DNA from: an uncultured Bacteroidales bacterium
GTDB taxonomy: Bacteria > Bacteroidota > Bacteroidia > Bacteroidales > Bacteroidaceae
Length of the DNA stretch: 64,000 bases
Assembly: GCA_902799655.1 (NCBI GenBank)
Contig: CADCBH010000001.1
Span: 1-64,000, forward strand
Direction of reading: 5' to 3'
Of the stretch, positions 24,816-34,900 are shown piece after piece; positions within the stretch are counted from its first letter, which is position 1; every line of letters begins with the position of its first letter. The notes beneath the pieces were generated by a model, which saw nothing but the letters and a program-made list of their open reading frames with translations, had not been told where the DNA came from and did no database searches. The position numbers and the translations under genes are program-made.

Positions 24816-26332
24816 TGAACAAGATATCGTTCAAAGCATATACACAGGAGCACGGAGGAAGAGTATCACTACTCTTTCTCCTGTTTTTGCTTGCTTTGTA
24901 CGAGTTTTATTCCGTGGGCTTCAACATGTTCGTCATCATCTGCCTGATTCCCGCATTGGTGGTGGCTACACTTGTGTTGTTCGAATATCGTATGCTGGCA
25001 TTCTGGATGCTTATCGGTATCAACTATCTGATTCAGGCCAAGTGGCTCAATCTGCCACTTCCCACCTCTGTGCCTAATGAGTTGCTCCAGATATTGCTAT
25101 TGGCTCTTGCACTGATTGACACCCATCACACCCATTTCGAGCGAGCCCTCAATCTAATGTTTCTGGCTGTGGGCACTTGGTGCAGTTTCTGTACCTTGGA
25201 AGTCCTCAATGACACTTGTGGCATCGGTGTTGATGTAGGTGCATGGTACACCGTAGCCCGTATGATTGCCTTCCAGCTCATGTACATCTTCTTGGTGTTC
25301 ACCCTATACGTCACCACACCAAAGATATTGATACGCTACCTCATCGTATGGGGCTGTCTGGCATTGTTTGCAGTCTTCTGGGTATGGAAGCAGCAGCACA
25401 TTGGTTTCACCGATTCAGAAAACGTCTTCCTGCAAGGTCGTGGACACTCGACCCACGTATTGATGGGCGGTACGCTTATCCGATATTTCTCCATCTACAG
25501 CGATGCAGCCAACTTTGGTATTGGTATTGCCTCTACGGCAGTAGCCTTCATTATCTTTGGTATCACGAGCAAAGTGCGCAAATACAAGATATTCTTTCTT
25601 GTTGCAGGCATAGGTTGTGCATGGGCCATGTTCATCTCTGGTACGCGTACTGCCATCGCCTGTTTCATGGCAGGTTTGATGTTGTACATCTTCCTGTCAA
25701 AGTCCTTCAAGATAGCCATTCCCTTCTCTATCGCCTTTGCACTCTTCGTCTTCATGCTGGCTTTCACCAACATCGGTAACGGTAACCAGCAGATACGACG
25801 TATGCGCACGGCTTTTGACAAGAACGACGCATCAGCTGCTCAGCGATCCGTCAACCAACAGGCGATGAAGAAATACATGGCCGAAGCGCCATGGGGTATT
25901 GGCATGAACGTTGGTCACAAAAATGCACCAGCCAACAACAAATACACCTTCATGGCTACCGTACCGCCCGACTCCGAGTTTGTATTTATCTGGATTCATA
26001 CGGGCATCATTGGTCTCACGGTATTCCTGTCTTGTATGGGATTGATTCTTTTCGGCGGATGCCGCATCGTATTCTTTGTATTGAAGAGTCCTTCACTACG
26101 GGGTATCGGAGCGGGCTGTTGTTGTGCTTTTGCAGCCCAATTGCTGGGTGGCTACGGCAACCAGGTACTGCTACAGTTCCCCAACTGCCTGGTATTCTTT
26201 GGCGCACAAGCGATAGTTTATATTTTACCCTTCATTGAAGATGAATGGATGGCTCACGAACAGGAGCAACTAGCGATAGAAGCAGAGCAGAAACGACTTA
26301 AAGAAGAGAAAAAGCGTGCAGCAAGAGTGTAA
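24815..26332 (+). CDS. O-antigen ligase/Wzy-type polymerase
   Basis: 505 residues with roughly a dozen hydrophobic segments and a long loop with DSENVFLQGRGHSTHVLMGG, followed by FISGTRTAIACFMAG and a periplasmic stretch around APWGIGMNVGHK, as in the Wzy_C (O-antigen ligase/polymerase) family. It would join repeat units at the periplasmic face. The C-terminus is a charged helix (EQKRLKEEKKRAARV). It overlaps the preceding stop by 1 base and the following GTG start by 17 bases. Confidence 0.82.
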   Translation: MNKISFKAYTQEHGGRVSLLFLLFLLALYEFYSVGFNMFVIICLIPALVVATLVLFEYRMLAFWMLIGINYLIQAKWLNLPLPTSVPNELLQILLLALALIDTHHTHFERALNLMFLAVGTWCSFCTLEVLNDTCGIGVDVGAWYTVARMIAFQLMYIFLVFTLYVTTPKILIRYLIVWGCLALFAVFWVWKQQHIGFTDSENVFLQGRGHSTHVLMGGTLIRYFSIYSDAANFGIGIASTAVAFIIFGITSKVRKYKIFFLVAGIGCAWAMFISGTRTAIACFMAGLMLYIFLSKSFKIAIPFSIAFALFVFMLAFTNIGNGNQQIRRMRTAFDKNDASAAQRSVNQQAMKKYMAEAPWGIGMNVGHKNAPANNKYTFMATVPPDSEFVFIWIHTGIIGLTVFLSCMGLILFGGCRIVFFVLKSPSLRGIGAGCCCAFAAQLLGGYGNQVLLQFPNCLVFFGAQAIVYILPFIEDEWMAHEQEQLAIEAEQKRLKEEKKRAARV

Positions 26333-27197
26333 CATATCGATTATCACCGTCAACTACAACGGGTTGAAAGACACCTGTGAGTTGTTAGACCGATTGCCTT
26401 TGGAGGATCCCACTCTTGAGGTTATCGTGGTTGATAATGCATCGAAGAATGATGAAGCCACGATTCTCTGCGAACGCTATCCCTTAGCTAAAATTATTCG
26501 TAGTAACTACAATCTGGGCTTTGCCGGTGGCAATAACTTGGGCATTATTGAAGCCAGAGGACGTTATCTCTTCTTCTTGAACAACGACACATTGATTGAC
26601 GATGTAGAAGGTTGCCTCAATGCCCTCGTGGCGTGTTTGGAGAGCAATCCACATATCGGTATAGTATGTCCGAAGATTCGCTTTGCCTGGGGGGAGCGTC
26701 CCATTCAGTTTGCCGGTTATACACCGCTATCCCCCATCACCATGCGCAACAAATCCATCGGTTTTGGTGAACAAGACCATGGGCAGTACGATACGCCTCA
26801 CATCACACCCTACGCTCATGGAGCAGCCATGATGTTACGCCGTGAGACCCTTGATATCATTGGCCCGATGCCTATCTGCTATTTCCTCTACTACGAGGAA
26901 CTCGACTGGTCAATGATGCTCACACGTGCAGGCTACGAAATCTGGTATGAGCCCGCTGCTACGGTTTTCCACAAGGAGAGCCAGACCACGGGACAAGACA
27001 GTCCGCTGCGCACCTACTACATTACGCGTAACCGTCTGATTTTCGTCAATCGCAACGGTCACCCTGTGAAGAAGTACCTCTCTTTCCTCTACCTCATCTG
27101 TGGGGTCGGTATCAGAGATATCATCAAACACCTCTGTCATCATCGCTGCGACTTGGCTAGTGCCACTTGTCGTGGTATCTGTGACTTTATAAAATAG
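26316..27197 (+). CDS. GT2 glycosyltransferase (rhamnosyltransferase-like)
   Basis: A 293-residue cytoplasmic enzyme: GT-A fold with ISIITVNYNGLKDTCELL, nucleotide site VIVVDNASKND, NLGFAGGNNLGI, DxD-like NNDTLI (about 88-93), and acceptor region FLYYEELDWSMML. This pattern is close to WbbL-type rhamnosyltransferases. The start is GTG at 26316, 17 bases inside the polymerase gene; no in-frame ATG is available before the first conserved strand. A weak C-terminal hydrophobic stretch may touch the membrane. Confidence 0.88.
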   Translation: MQQECNISIITVNYNGLKDTCELLDRLPLEDPTLEVIVVDNASKNDEATILCERYPLAKIIRSNYNLGFAGGNNLGIIEARGRYLFFLNNDTLIDDVEGCLNALVACLESNPHIGIVCPKIRFAWGERPIQFAGYTPLSPITMRNKSIGFGEQDHGQYDTPHITPYAHGAAMMLRRETLDIIGPMPICYFLYYEELDWSMMLTRAGYEIWYEPAATVFHKESQTTGQDSPLRTYYITRNRLIFVNRNGHPVKKYLSFLYLICGVGIRDIIKHLCHHRCDLASATCRGICDFIK

Positions 27198-27204
27198 TGA
27201 AGAT

Positions 27205-28371
27205 ATGGAATTTTGGAATATCATCTATTATAGCGACTTATCCCTCTTCGTTTTCGTCTGTCTGACGGTGACGTATATGGGTATTTTTGCCTTCGCCTCC
27301 ATGTTCAGCCAGCATCAGGAGACTCCCAAAAGCCGTAAGGAAAACCGTTTCATCATTCTTATTCCAGCCTATAAGAATGGAGCCAGTGCCGAGCAGACTG
27401 TCAGTTCCATATTGGGACAGAGCTATCCGATGCGCCTCTTCGACGTGACGCTCATCGCCGACCAACTCGACGAGATGAGCAAGTTCCGTCTGGCACAACA
27501 GCCCATCACGCTGATTACACCCAACTTTGCCAAGAGTTCACGTTCCAAGTCGTTACAGCTTGCTATCAACAACCTGCCACAGTTCAAGCTTTACGACATT
27601 GCCGTTGTTCTCAATCCAGGCAGTATCGTTGAGCCGGACTTCCTCTCCCAGCTCAACGACGCCTACGAAGCAGCAGGCACCAAAGCCATACAGTGCCACA
27701 TGGTCTCCCAGAACCGTGATACCATCCCTGCACGCCTCAGTGCCATCTTCGAAGAGATCAACAACTCTATCTTCCGTCGTGGCCACGTGGTATTAGGCCT
27801 CTCGTCAGCATCGTCAAGCTCGGCAATGGTCTTCGACTTCAACTGGTTCAAGGAGAACATTATGGCGACCAAGTCATCATGGGACGATAAGGAGTTGGAA
27901 GCCCTGTTGTTACGCCAACATATCTTCGTTGACTATTTCGATGACATCATGGTATTCTCTGAGAAGACGCGCCGTGCAGAGGATTTCAACCGTCAACGAC
28001 GCCGTTGGTTATACTCCCATTTGAGAACCATCCTCCACAACATCCGCTTCCTCCCAGGAGCTATCCTCACACGCCACTACGACCTGATCGACAAGATTAT
28101 CCAATGGACACTGCTGCCCCGTATGATTATGATGGCTATCATCATCGTCATGGGTGTACTCATGCCATTGTTTGCTTTCACATTGGCGTTCAAGTGGTGG
28201 CTGCTGTTTGCCATTGTGCTCTTCATCTTCGCATTGGCCACCCCCAACTATCTTGTCGATGACAAGTGGGACCGTACATTCTTCCTTATCCCCGTTATTT
28301 TCCTGGCGGCGATACTGTCGAAGACCCGTTTCGGTCAGAGATTGAAAACCATTACAAACAAAAAAATATAA
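27205..28371 (+). CDS. GT2-like membrane protein lacking DxD (possible pseudo-glycosyltransferase)
   Basis: 388 residues with an N-terminal TM (about 12-32), a GT-A region and two or three C-terminal TMs (about 300-375), like processive GT2 synthases. It is a clear paralogue of the next gene: shared ILIPAYK, SILGQSYPMR, FKSS-type repeats, WDDKELEALLLRQ and QRRRW (264-268). At the place where the paralogue has Asp-Ala-Asp it reads Asn137-Pro138-Gly139, so the metal/nucleotide-binding DxD is gone although the rest is kept. It may be inactive and act as a partner of the next protein. The start ATG follows the previous stop by 7 bases. Confidence 0.82.
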   Translation: MEFWNIIYYSDLSLFVFVCLTVTYMGIFAFASMFSQHQETPKSRKENRFIILIPAYKNGASAEQTVSSILGQSYPMRLFDVTLIADQLDEMSKFRLAQQPITLITPNFAKSSRSKSLQLAINNLPQFKLYDIAVVLNPGSIVEPDFLSQLNDAYEAAGTKAIQCHMVSQNRDTIPARLSAIFEEINNSIFRRGHVVLGLSSASSSSAMVFDFNWFKENIMATKSSWDDKELEALLLRQHIFVDYFDDIMVFSEKTRRAEDFNRQRRRWLYSHLRTILHNIRFLPGAILTRHYDLIDKIIQWTLLPRMIMMAIIIVMGVLMPLFAFTLAFKWWLLFAIVLFIFALATPNYLVDDKWDRTFFLIPVIFLAAILSKTRFGQRLKTITNKKI

Positions 28372-28401
28372 TCAATATCAATTCATACCTGTTATACCAT
28401 T

Positions 28402-29625
28402 ATGATTTGGCTTATTATTCATATCATTGAGATATTCCTCTGGCTGCTGCTGGCTGCATCTGGTGCATACATCCTGTTCTTCGCACTGGTATCGATGCTC
28501 TGGAAGAAACCCGTTTCACCGCTCTCTGCCTATTTAGAGGGCCAGATTCGCTCCTTACGCGAGCCACGCCAGAATACTTTTCTCATTCTCTATCCTGCCT
28601 ACAACGAAGACCGTGTAATTGTCAACTCCGTACACACTTTCCTCGGACAGTACTACCCTTATAAGGGTTTCCACGTTGCCGTTATCTCCGACCATATGCA
28701 ACCCGAGACCAATGAAAAGCTGGCTCAGCTGCCCATCACACTGTTGCAGCCCGTCTTCGAGAAAAGTTCAAAGGCCAAGGCCATGCAGTATGCACTGACA
28801 CAGATTCAAGGTGTGTACGACTATGTGGTTATCCTCGATGCAGATAATGTGGTCGAGTCCGACTTCCTCGCCAACCTCAACGAGGTGTGCAACAAAGGCT
28901 ATGAGGCTATCCAGTGTCACCGTTGCGCCAAGAACTCAAACAATAATATCGCTGTGCTCGATGGTGTCAGTGAAGAGATCAACAACACCATCTTCCGCAA
29001 GGCCCACAACCGCATCGGTCTCTCGTCAGCACTGATAGGTTCTGGTATGTGCTTCAGTTTCAAGTGGTTCAAGGAGAATGTCTATAAGCTCTCCACCGCC
29101 GGTGAAGACCGTGAGTTGGAAGCTCTGCTGCTGCGCCAGAAAATCCATATCCACTACGAGCCCACCATCCACGTCTATGACGAGAAGGTATCAAACAAGG
29201 ACAACTTCCAGAAGCAGCGTCTGCGTTGGATGACCGCCCAGATTCAGAGTCTTTTCAGCCTGTTGCCTTACATACCACAAGCGATTGCCGAAGGAAATAT
29301 CGACTATATCGACAAGACCTTCCAACAGGCACTGATTCCTCGTTCAATGCTCATTGTGCTCACCTTCATGTTGGCGGTGATTATCACGTTGCTGTCGCGT
29401 GTATGGTGTCTGAAGTGGTGGTTGCTGTTCCTCTTCATCTGTCTGTCACTCTACGTGTCGACACCAAAACAACTGCGCAGCCACTCCGTATTCGGCAAGC
29501 TGCTCTCTATCCCGTCGTTGGTATGGAAGATGCTGCTCAACATCCTGAAGATTGACCGCAAGAATACCGATTTCATTCATACCACGCACGACGCTGAGAT
29601 GGAAAAAGAAAAGCCTAAGGAATGA
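28402..29625 (+). CDS. Membrane GT2 glycosyltransferase
   Basis: 407 residues with N-terminal TM, a GT-A domain and C-terminal TMs (about 310-360). It keeps the full catalytic set: DxD as Asp146-Ala-Asp148 (ILDADNVVESDFL), acid motif GEDRELEALLLRQ and QRLRW (272-276), the arrangement of processive or membrane-bound GT2 enzymes. It is the active-looking member of the tandem pair. The spacer to the previous gene is 30 bases. The sugar donor cannot be told from sequence. Confidence 0.87.
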   Translation: MIWLIIHIIEIFLWLLLAASGAYILFFALVSMLWKKPVSPLSAYLEGQIRSLREPRQNTFLILYPAYNEDRVIVNSVHTFLGQYYPYKGFHVAVISDHMQPETNEKLAQLPITLLQPVFEKSSKAKAMQYALTQIQGVYDYVVILDADNVVESDFLANLNEVCNKGYEAIQCHRCAKNSNNNIAVLDGVSEEINNTIFRKAHNRIGLSSALIGSGMCFSFKWFKENVYKLSTAGEDRELEALLLRQKIHIHYEPTIHVYDEKVSNKDNFQKQRLRWMTAQIQSLFSLLPYIPQAIAEGNIDYIDKTFQQALIPRSMLIVLTFMLAVIITLLSRVWCLKWWLLFLFICLSLYVSTPKQLRSHSVFGKLLSIPSLVWKMLLNILKIDRKNTDFIHTTHDAEMEKEKPKE

Positions 29626-29632
29626 CACTATC

Positions 29633-31165
29633 ATGGGAAACAGGGTACATAAGAGTATGTTGAATGCAGAGGTGAACCTTCTGTTCTACTTTCTGTCGCT
29701 CTTTCTTACCTTCTTCTCCCGCAAGATATTCCTCGACAACCTCGGTGCGGAATTCATCGGACTCACAGGAACCCTCAACAACATACTGGGTTATCTCAAC
29801 CTCTCTGAACTTGGCATCTCTGCATGTATCGGTTATTTCCTCTTCAAGCCCCTGCAGGAGAATAACCGCGAGGAGATCCAGCGCATCCTGTCGCTGCTGG
29901 GCTACCTCTACCGCTGGATTGGCGGTATCATTATGGGTGGTGCGATGCTCATCAGCCTCTTCTTCCCGCTGATATTCACCGATTCCAACCTGTCGCTCGC
30001 CATCATCTATTTCGCCTTCTATTCGTTCCTCGGATCGTCACTTATAGGCTATTTCATCAACTACCGACAGATTCTGCTCTCTGCCGACCAGAAGAACTAT
30101 CTGGTAGCCATCTATTATCAGTCGGCACGCCTCGTCAAGCTTGCTCTACAGATATACCTCGCCTACACTTACAAGAACCTCTATGTGTGGGTAGCTATTG
30201 AGTTCCTGTTCGCCATTATTGGCTGTATCATCCTCAATTGGAAGATCAACAAGGAATATCCCTGGCTGAAAGTCAATACCCGTCAGGGGCGCCAACTGCT
30301 CAAGGAGTATCCTGAGATTATCACGAAGACTCGTCAGGTTTTCATCCACAAGATCAAGGACTTCGTACTCGTCAAGAGCGACGAGCTCTTTATCTTCCTC
30401 TTTGTGTCGCTCAAGATGGTGGCCTTCTACGGCAACTACATGATTATCATCTCGAAGCTCATCTCACTGTTCTCTTCGATTACGGGCAGTGTGGGAGCCA
30501 GTGTGGGCAACCTCGTGGCTGAGGGCAACAAGCCCCACATGCTGCGAGTTTTCTGGGAGTACACCACTATCCAGCACACCATTGCTGCTACCCTCGCCTT
30601 CTCGCTCTACACACTCCTCGAACCGTTCATCTCCCACTGGATTGGTGCCGAGTACATCATGGACCACCGCATCCTCACGCTACTTGTCATCTACATCTAT
30701 ATCACTAATTCGCGCAACAGTGTTGATAGTTTCAACTACGCTCACGGACTCTATGCGGATGTGTGGTCAGCCTGGGCCGAGCTGATTATCAATGTCTCCG
30801 TGACGGTTATCTGCGGACTCCAGTGGGGTATCATCGGTATCCTGCTGGGCAAACTGGTGAGCCTCTTTGCCATCGTCGTACTCTGGAAGCCCTACTACCT
30901 CTTCACGGCAGGCTTCCACGAGCCCGTCAGCCACTATTGGAGCGGTGTATTGCGTAACTACGCCATCTCGGCCTTTGCCATCACCGCAGCACTCTATACG
31001 ATGCGCCTTGTGCCCATCAGTCCCTATCATTCCATCTGGCAATGGGTGGCCTACGCTGCTATCAGCATGACGGTCTTCTTCGCCTACGACCTAACAGCCA
31101 CACTGCTCTTTGCCAAAGGTGCCCGCGACAGTCTCACACGTATCAAAAATATCCGAAAGAAATGA
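29633..31165 (+). CDS. Wzx-type polysaccharide flippase
   Basis: 510 residues with 12 or more hydrophobic segments, of the oligosaccharide flippase (MATE/MOP) superfamily, which moves lipid-linked repeat units across the inner membrane. The N-terminal FFSRKIFLDNLGAEFIGLTG segment and the repeated two-lobe layout support this. The ATG at 29633 is chosen (7 bases after the preceding stop); the frame upstream lies in the previous gene. Its stop overlaps the next start (ATGA). Confidence 0.88.
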   Translation: MGNRVHKSMLNAEVNLLFYFLSLFLTFFSRKIFLDNLGAEFIGLTGTLNNILGYLNLSELGISACIGYFLFKPLQENNREEIQRILSLLGYLYRWIGGIIMGGAMLISLFFPLIFTDSNLSLAIIYFAFYSFLGSSLIGYFINYRQILLSADQKNYLVAIYYQSARLVKLALQIYLAYTYKNLYVWVAIEFLFAIIGCIILNWKINKEYPWLKVNTRQGRQLLKEYPEIITKTRQVFIHKIKDFVLVKSDELFIFLFVSLKMVAFYGNYMIIISKLISLFSSITGSVGASVGNLVAEGNKPHMLRVFWEYTTIQHTIAATLAFSLYTLLEPFISHWIGAEYIMDHRILTLLVIYIYITNSRNSVDSFNYAHGLYADVWSAWAELIINVSVTVICGLQWGIIGILLGKLVSLFAIVVLWKPYYLFTAGFHEPVSHYWSGVLRNYAISAFAITAALYTMRLVPISPYHSIWQWVAYAAISMTVFFAYDLTATLLFAKGARDSLTRIKNIRKK

Positions 31166-31959
31166 AGTTCTCGATTATCACCGTCAATTATAACAACCGT
31201 GAAGGGTTGGAGCAGACCATCAAGAGTGTGGCCAACCAAACCTACCGCGACTACGAGTTCATCGTCATCGACGGTGGCTCCACCGACGGCAGTGCTGATG
31301 TGCTGCGCCAGTATGACAAGGACATCACCTATTGGGTGTCAGAACCCGACAAGGGTATCTACCAGGCCATGAACAAAGGCATTCAGAGAGCTACTGGCGA
31401 TTATCTGAACTTCATGAACTCGGGCGACGCCTACTATGCCGATGATGTACTGCAGCAAGTGGCAGACAGCGCAACTGATGCTGACATTCTCACCGGACGC
31501 GACTACCACTACAGCGAACGTCGTCAACAAGGTCATGCCTCGATACTTCCGACACGTCTGACGATGGCCACCTTCTTCGTGGCTACCCTCGACCATCAGA
31601 GCAGCTTTATCCGTCGCTCGCTGTTCGACGGCAACCCATATCGCGAGGACTATCGACTGGTATCCGACTGGATATTCTTCACCGAACAGGTAGTCGACCG
31701 CCAGTGTAGCGTACAACTGCTGCCAATCATTGTATGCCGTCGCGAAGAAGGCGGACTCTCCGAACAGCAGCGTGAGCGCAACCGTAGTGAGATAGACCGC
31801 TATCTGCATGAACATCTCTCACCTGGCGTCTATGCCGACTACGCCTCTCTGGCTCGGCTCGACAAGACGTCGCTCTACCGCCTTTTCGACATCCTCGACA
31901 GCCCGCGCAAGCGCCGCTGGCTCATCCGTTGTATTAAAATGATAAATAAACTATTATAA
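31162..31959 (+). CDS. GT2 glycosyltransferase (WcaA/colanic-acid type)
   Basis: A 265-residue soluble GT-A enzyme: MKFSIITVNYNNREGLEQT, VIDGGSTDGSADVL, SEPDKGIYQAMNKGI, NFMNSGDAYYADDVL (GD as DxD equivalent) and WIFFTEQ. It is the usual single-domain form adding one side or repeat-unit sugar. Its ATG overlaps the flippase stop by 4 bases; the long upstream frame is inside the flippase gene. It is the last assembly gene of the polysaccharide locus. Confidence 0.9.
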   Translation: MKFSIITVNYNNREGLEQTIKSVANQTYRDYEFIVIDGGSTDGSADVLRQYDKDITYWVSEPDKGIYQAMNKGIQRATGDYLNFMNSGDAYYADDVLQQVADSATDADILTGRDYHYSERRQQGHASILPTRLTMATFFVATLDHQSSFIRRSLFDGNPYREDYRLVSDWIFFTEQVVDRQCSVQLLPIIVCRREEGGLSEQQRERNRSEIDRYLHEHLSPGVYADYASLARLDKTSLYRLFDILDSPRKRRWLIRCIKMINKLL

Positions 31960-31964
31960 ATAAA

Positions 31965-34900
31965 ATGATGAAAAAGATTTTGTTTATGCTTCTACTCTAC
32001 TGTATGGCCGTTGCTGTGCAGGCTAAAGGGACAGAAGTGTACATTGGCGGCATCACATTTGAAATCAACGAAGAAAAGACCGAAGCCTGCGTGATGCCGT
32101 TGGGGAAGAAAGAAAAATATCAGGGCGATATCACCATACCTTCCTCCATCTACTATTTCGAAAAAGATATTCCTGTTACCCGCATCTACGACTACGCCTT
32201 CAACGGTTGTACCGACGTCGCTAATATCAGCATCCCGGCAAGTGTCAAGACCATTAGCAGAGATGCTTTCAAGGACTGTGCCTTCACTTCGGTAACGTAT
32301 GAGTCTGAAGACCAGTTCTACAACACCGTCTATGAGAATACGAAATCCAATCCGCTGAGTTTTACCCAGTCACTCTATATCGGTGGGACAGAGATTACAT
32401 CCATCACCATCAAGCATAATGTACCTGACTATGCCTTCTTTTACGCCACATGGCTGAAAGAAGTCATCCTACCCGATAGCATCACGACGCTGGGCATCGG
32501 AGCCTTTGCCTATTGTAGGGGGCTGACCAGCATCACGCTGCCCTCCAGTATCACGACGATTAAGGACATGGCCTTTAAGAGTTGTAATTTCACCAGTGTC
32601 GACCTACCCTCTCCCTGTAACTTGGGCATTGAGATCTTCGAGGATTGCAAGAAATTGGAAACGGTCACACTACCCGACAACATCACGACCATTCCCATGT
32701 CGATGTTCAATAACTGCAACGCGCTCAGGATTTCTACGCTTCCATCAAAGGTTGAAATTATCGAACAAAAAGCCTTCATGAACTGCCACAGTCTCACCCA
32801 ATTGCCCACCACCAACAAACTCAAGAAGATTCTCAGCAGCGCCTTTGAAGGTTGCAGGGGACTCACGACTCTCATCATACCCGAAACCATTGAAGATATT
32901 GGTGAGAAAGCCTTTGACTGTAGGAATCTCAAGGAGGTATATTGCAAAGCAGAAGTCGTGCCCAATACGTCGGAAAATGCCTTTGGTAATAGACAGAATG
33001 AAATGACGCTCTATGTGCCTTATTCCAATTTGAACGAGTATCAAAATAAAGAGCCATGGGTCACCTTTAAAGTTGTCGAGGGCATTGCTCCGAGTCTTAT
33101 TATCTTCTTCGTTGATGATGAAGAGTATTTCCGCATCTCCCAGAGAGGTGGTACTGTGGTCGATACCAAGGGGTTGAAGGATCCCGATTGCGAGATTTTC
33201 TCTGGCTGGGACAAGGAGATTCCCAATATCATGCCCAACGACGACCTGCTTATCTATGGTTATACGTCGAAAACGTATACTAAGGACAGCATCAATTATA
33301 TCCTGCATCATCAAGAATTGAAAAATGGCAAGGATCTGCCCTATCGTGCTGAGATAGTGGGGCGTACCAAGGATTTCGCTCCCGCAGACAGTTTGTTGAC
33401 CTTCCCAGAGTGTTTTGACTACGATAGCATCTGCTATAACGTTACCACCATCGCCAACGAAGCCTTCAAGGGCGACTCAATCATTAAGAGTGTCCGGCTT
33501 CACCATTACATCAACGAGATCGGTACGGCTGCTTTCAAGGATTGTGCCAACCTGACAAGTTTCAACATGTCCGCTACACTACTCGACTCGATACCCGCCT
33601 ACCTCTGTGAGGGATGTAGGAAACTGTCCGAACTGGCGCTTCCGACAAATACGAAAAAGATTAACAAATATGCCTTCCGCGACTGTTTCGCACTCACCGA
33701 TATGCCTGCCTGCAACAACGTGCAGGAACTTGGCGAGGGAGCCTTTGCCAACTGTAGGGGTTTCACCACGCTGCTTTTCAACAATGCACCCAACATCCGC
33801 AATATCTTCAATGATGCCTTTACGGGCTGTATGAACCTCTCTCTCGTCAATCTGCCTGTCAAACTCAAGATACTCGGAGATGGTGCCTTTGGCAATTGTC
33901 CGAAACTCCAGGAGGTGTATTGTCGTGCCGATAGTCTGTCCGAAACCCACGTCAACGCCTTTGCTGGTCGCCAGACGGAGATGACGCTCTATGTGCCTGC
34001 CAGTGCATCTGACTACTATCATTCCCATCTGCCCTGGTCCGAATTCCAGTCTATTCATAGTCGCATTACGAGCACGATAACCTTCTATGTCGATGACAAG
34101 AGCTACTTCCAAATCACTCAGGAGAGTGGCACTGTGGTCAATACGGCACAGCTGAAGGATCCCGATACAGGTAGCGACGGCATCTTCTCGGGCTGGGACA
34201 AGACCATTCCAGAGATTATGCCTAACGACAATATGACCATCTGTGGCTATATCGCAAGACAATATAGCAACAACGGCATCAAATACCTGCTTCATCCCAA
34301 GGAGGAGATGAACGGCACGAACCGCCCCAACCGTGCTGAGGCAGTGGGTCTGAGAGCAGGATTCACGCCCGAGGGTGGTGTGCTGAGCTTCCCCGACTCG
34401 CTCATCTACAGCGATTCCATTAAATTTGCTGTCACTCGCATCAACGACGAGGCTTTCAAGGGCGCTACTACCATCAAGAGCGTCACCTTCCCCAGTGGCA
34501 TCAAGGAGATTGGTACGGCAGCCTTCAAGGGATGTACCAACATGACGAGCGTCAAACTACCTGATGTCATCATCACAGTACCCGACTACCTCTTCGAGGG
34601 TTGTAGGAAGCTGACTTACGTAACACTGGCCAAGAATACGAAAAGAATTGGCAAATACGCTTTCCGTGACTGTTTCTCATTGACCGATCTTCCTGTTGGC
34701 AAAAACATTGTCGAGCTGAACGAGGGAGCCTTTGCCAACTGTACGGGTCTCAAGACGCTGTTCTTCGATACCACCCCATCGGTGAAGTACCTCTATAAGG
34801 ATGCGTTCACGGGCTGCACCAACCTCTATTCCGTCACGTTGCCTGACACCATCAAGATGATTGACCAAGGTGTTTTTGGCAACTGTCCAAAGCTCAAAAC

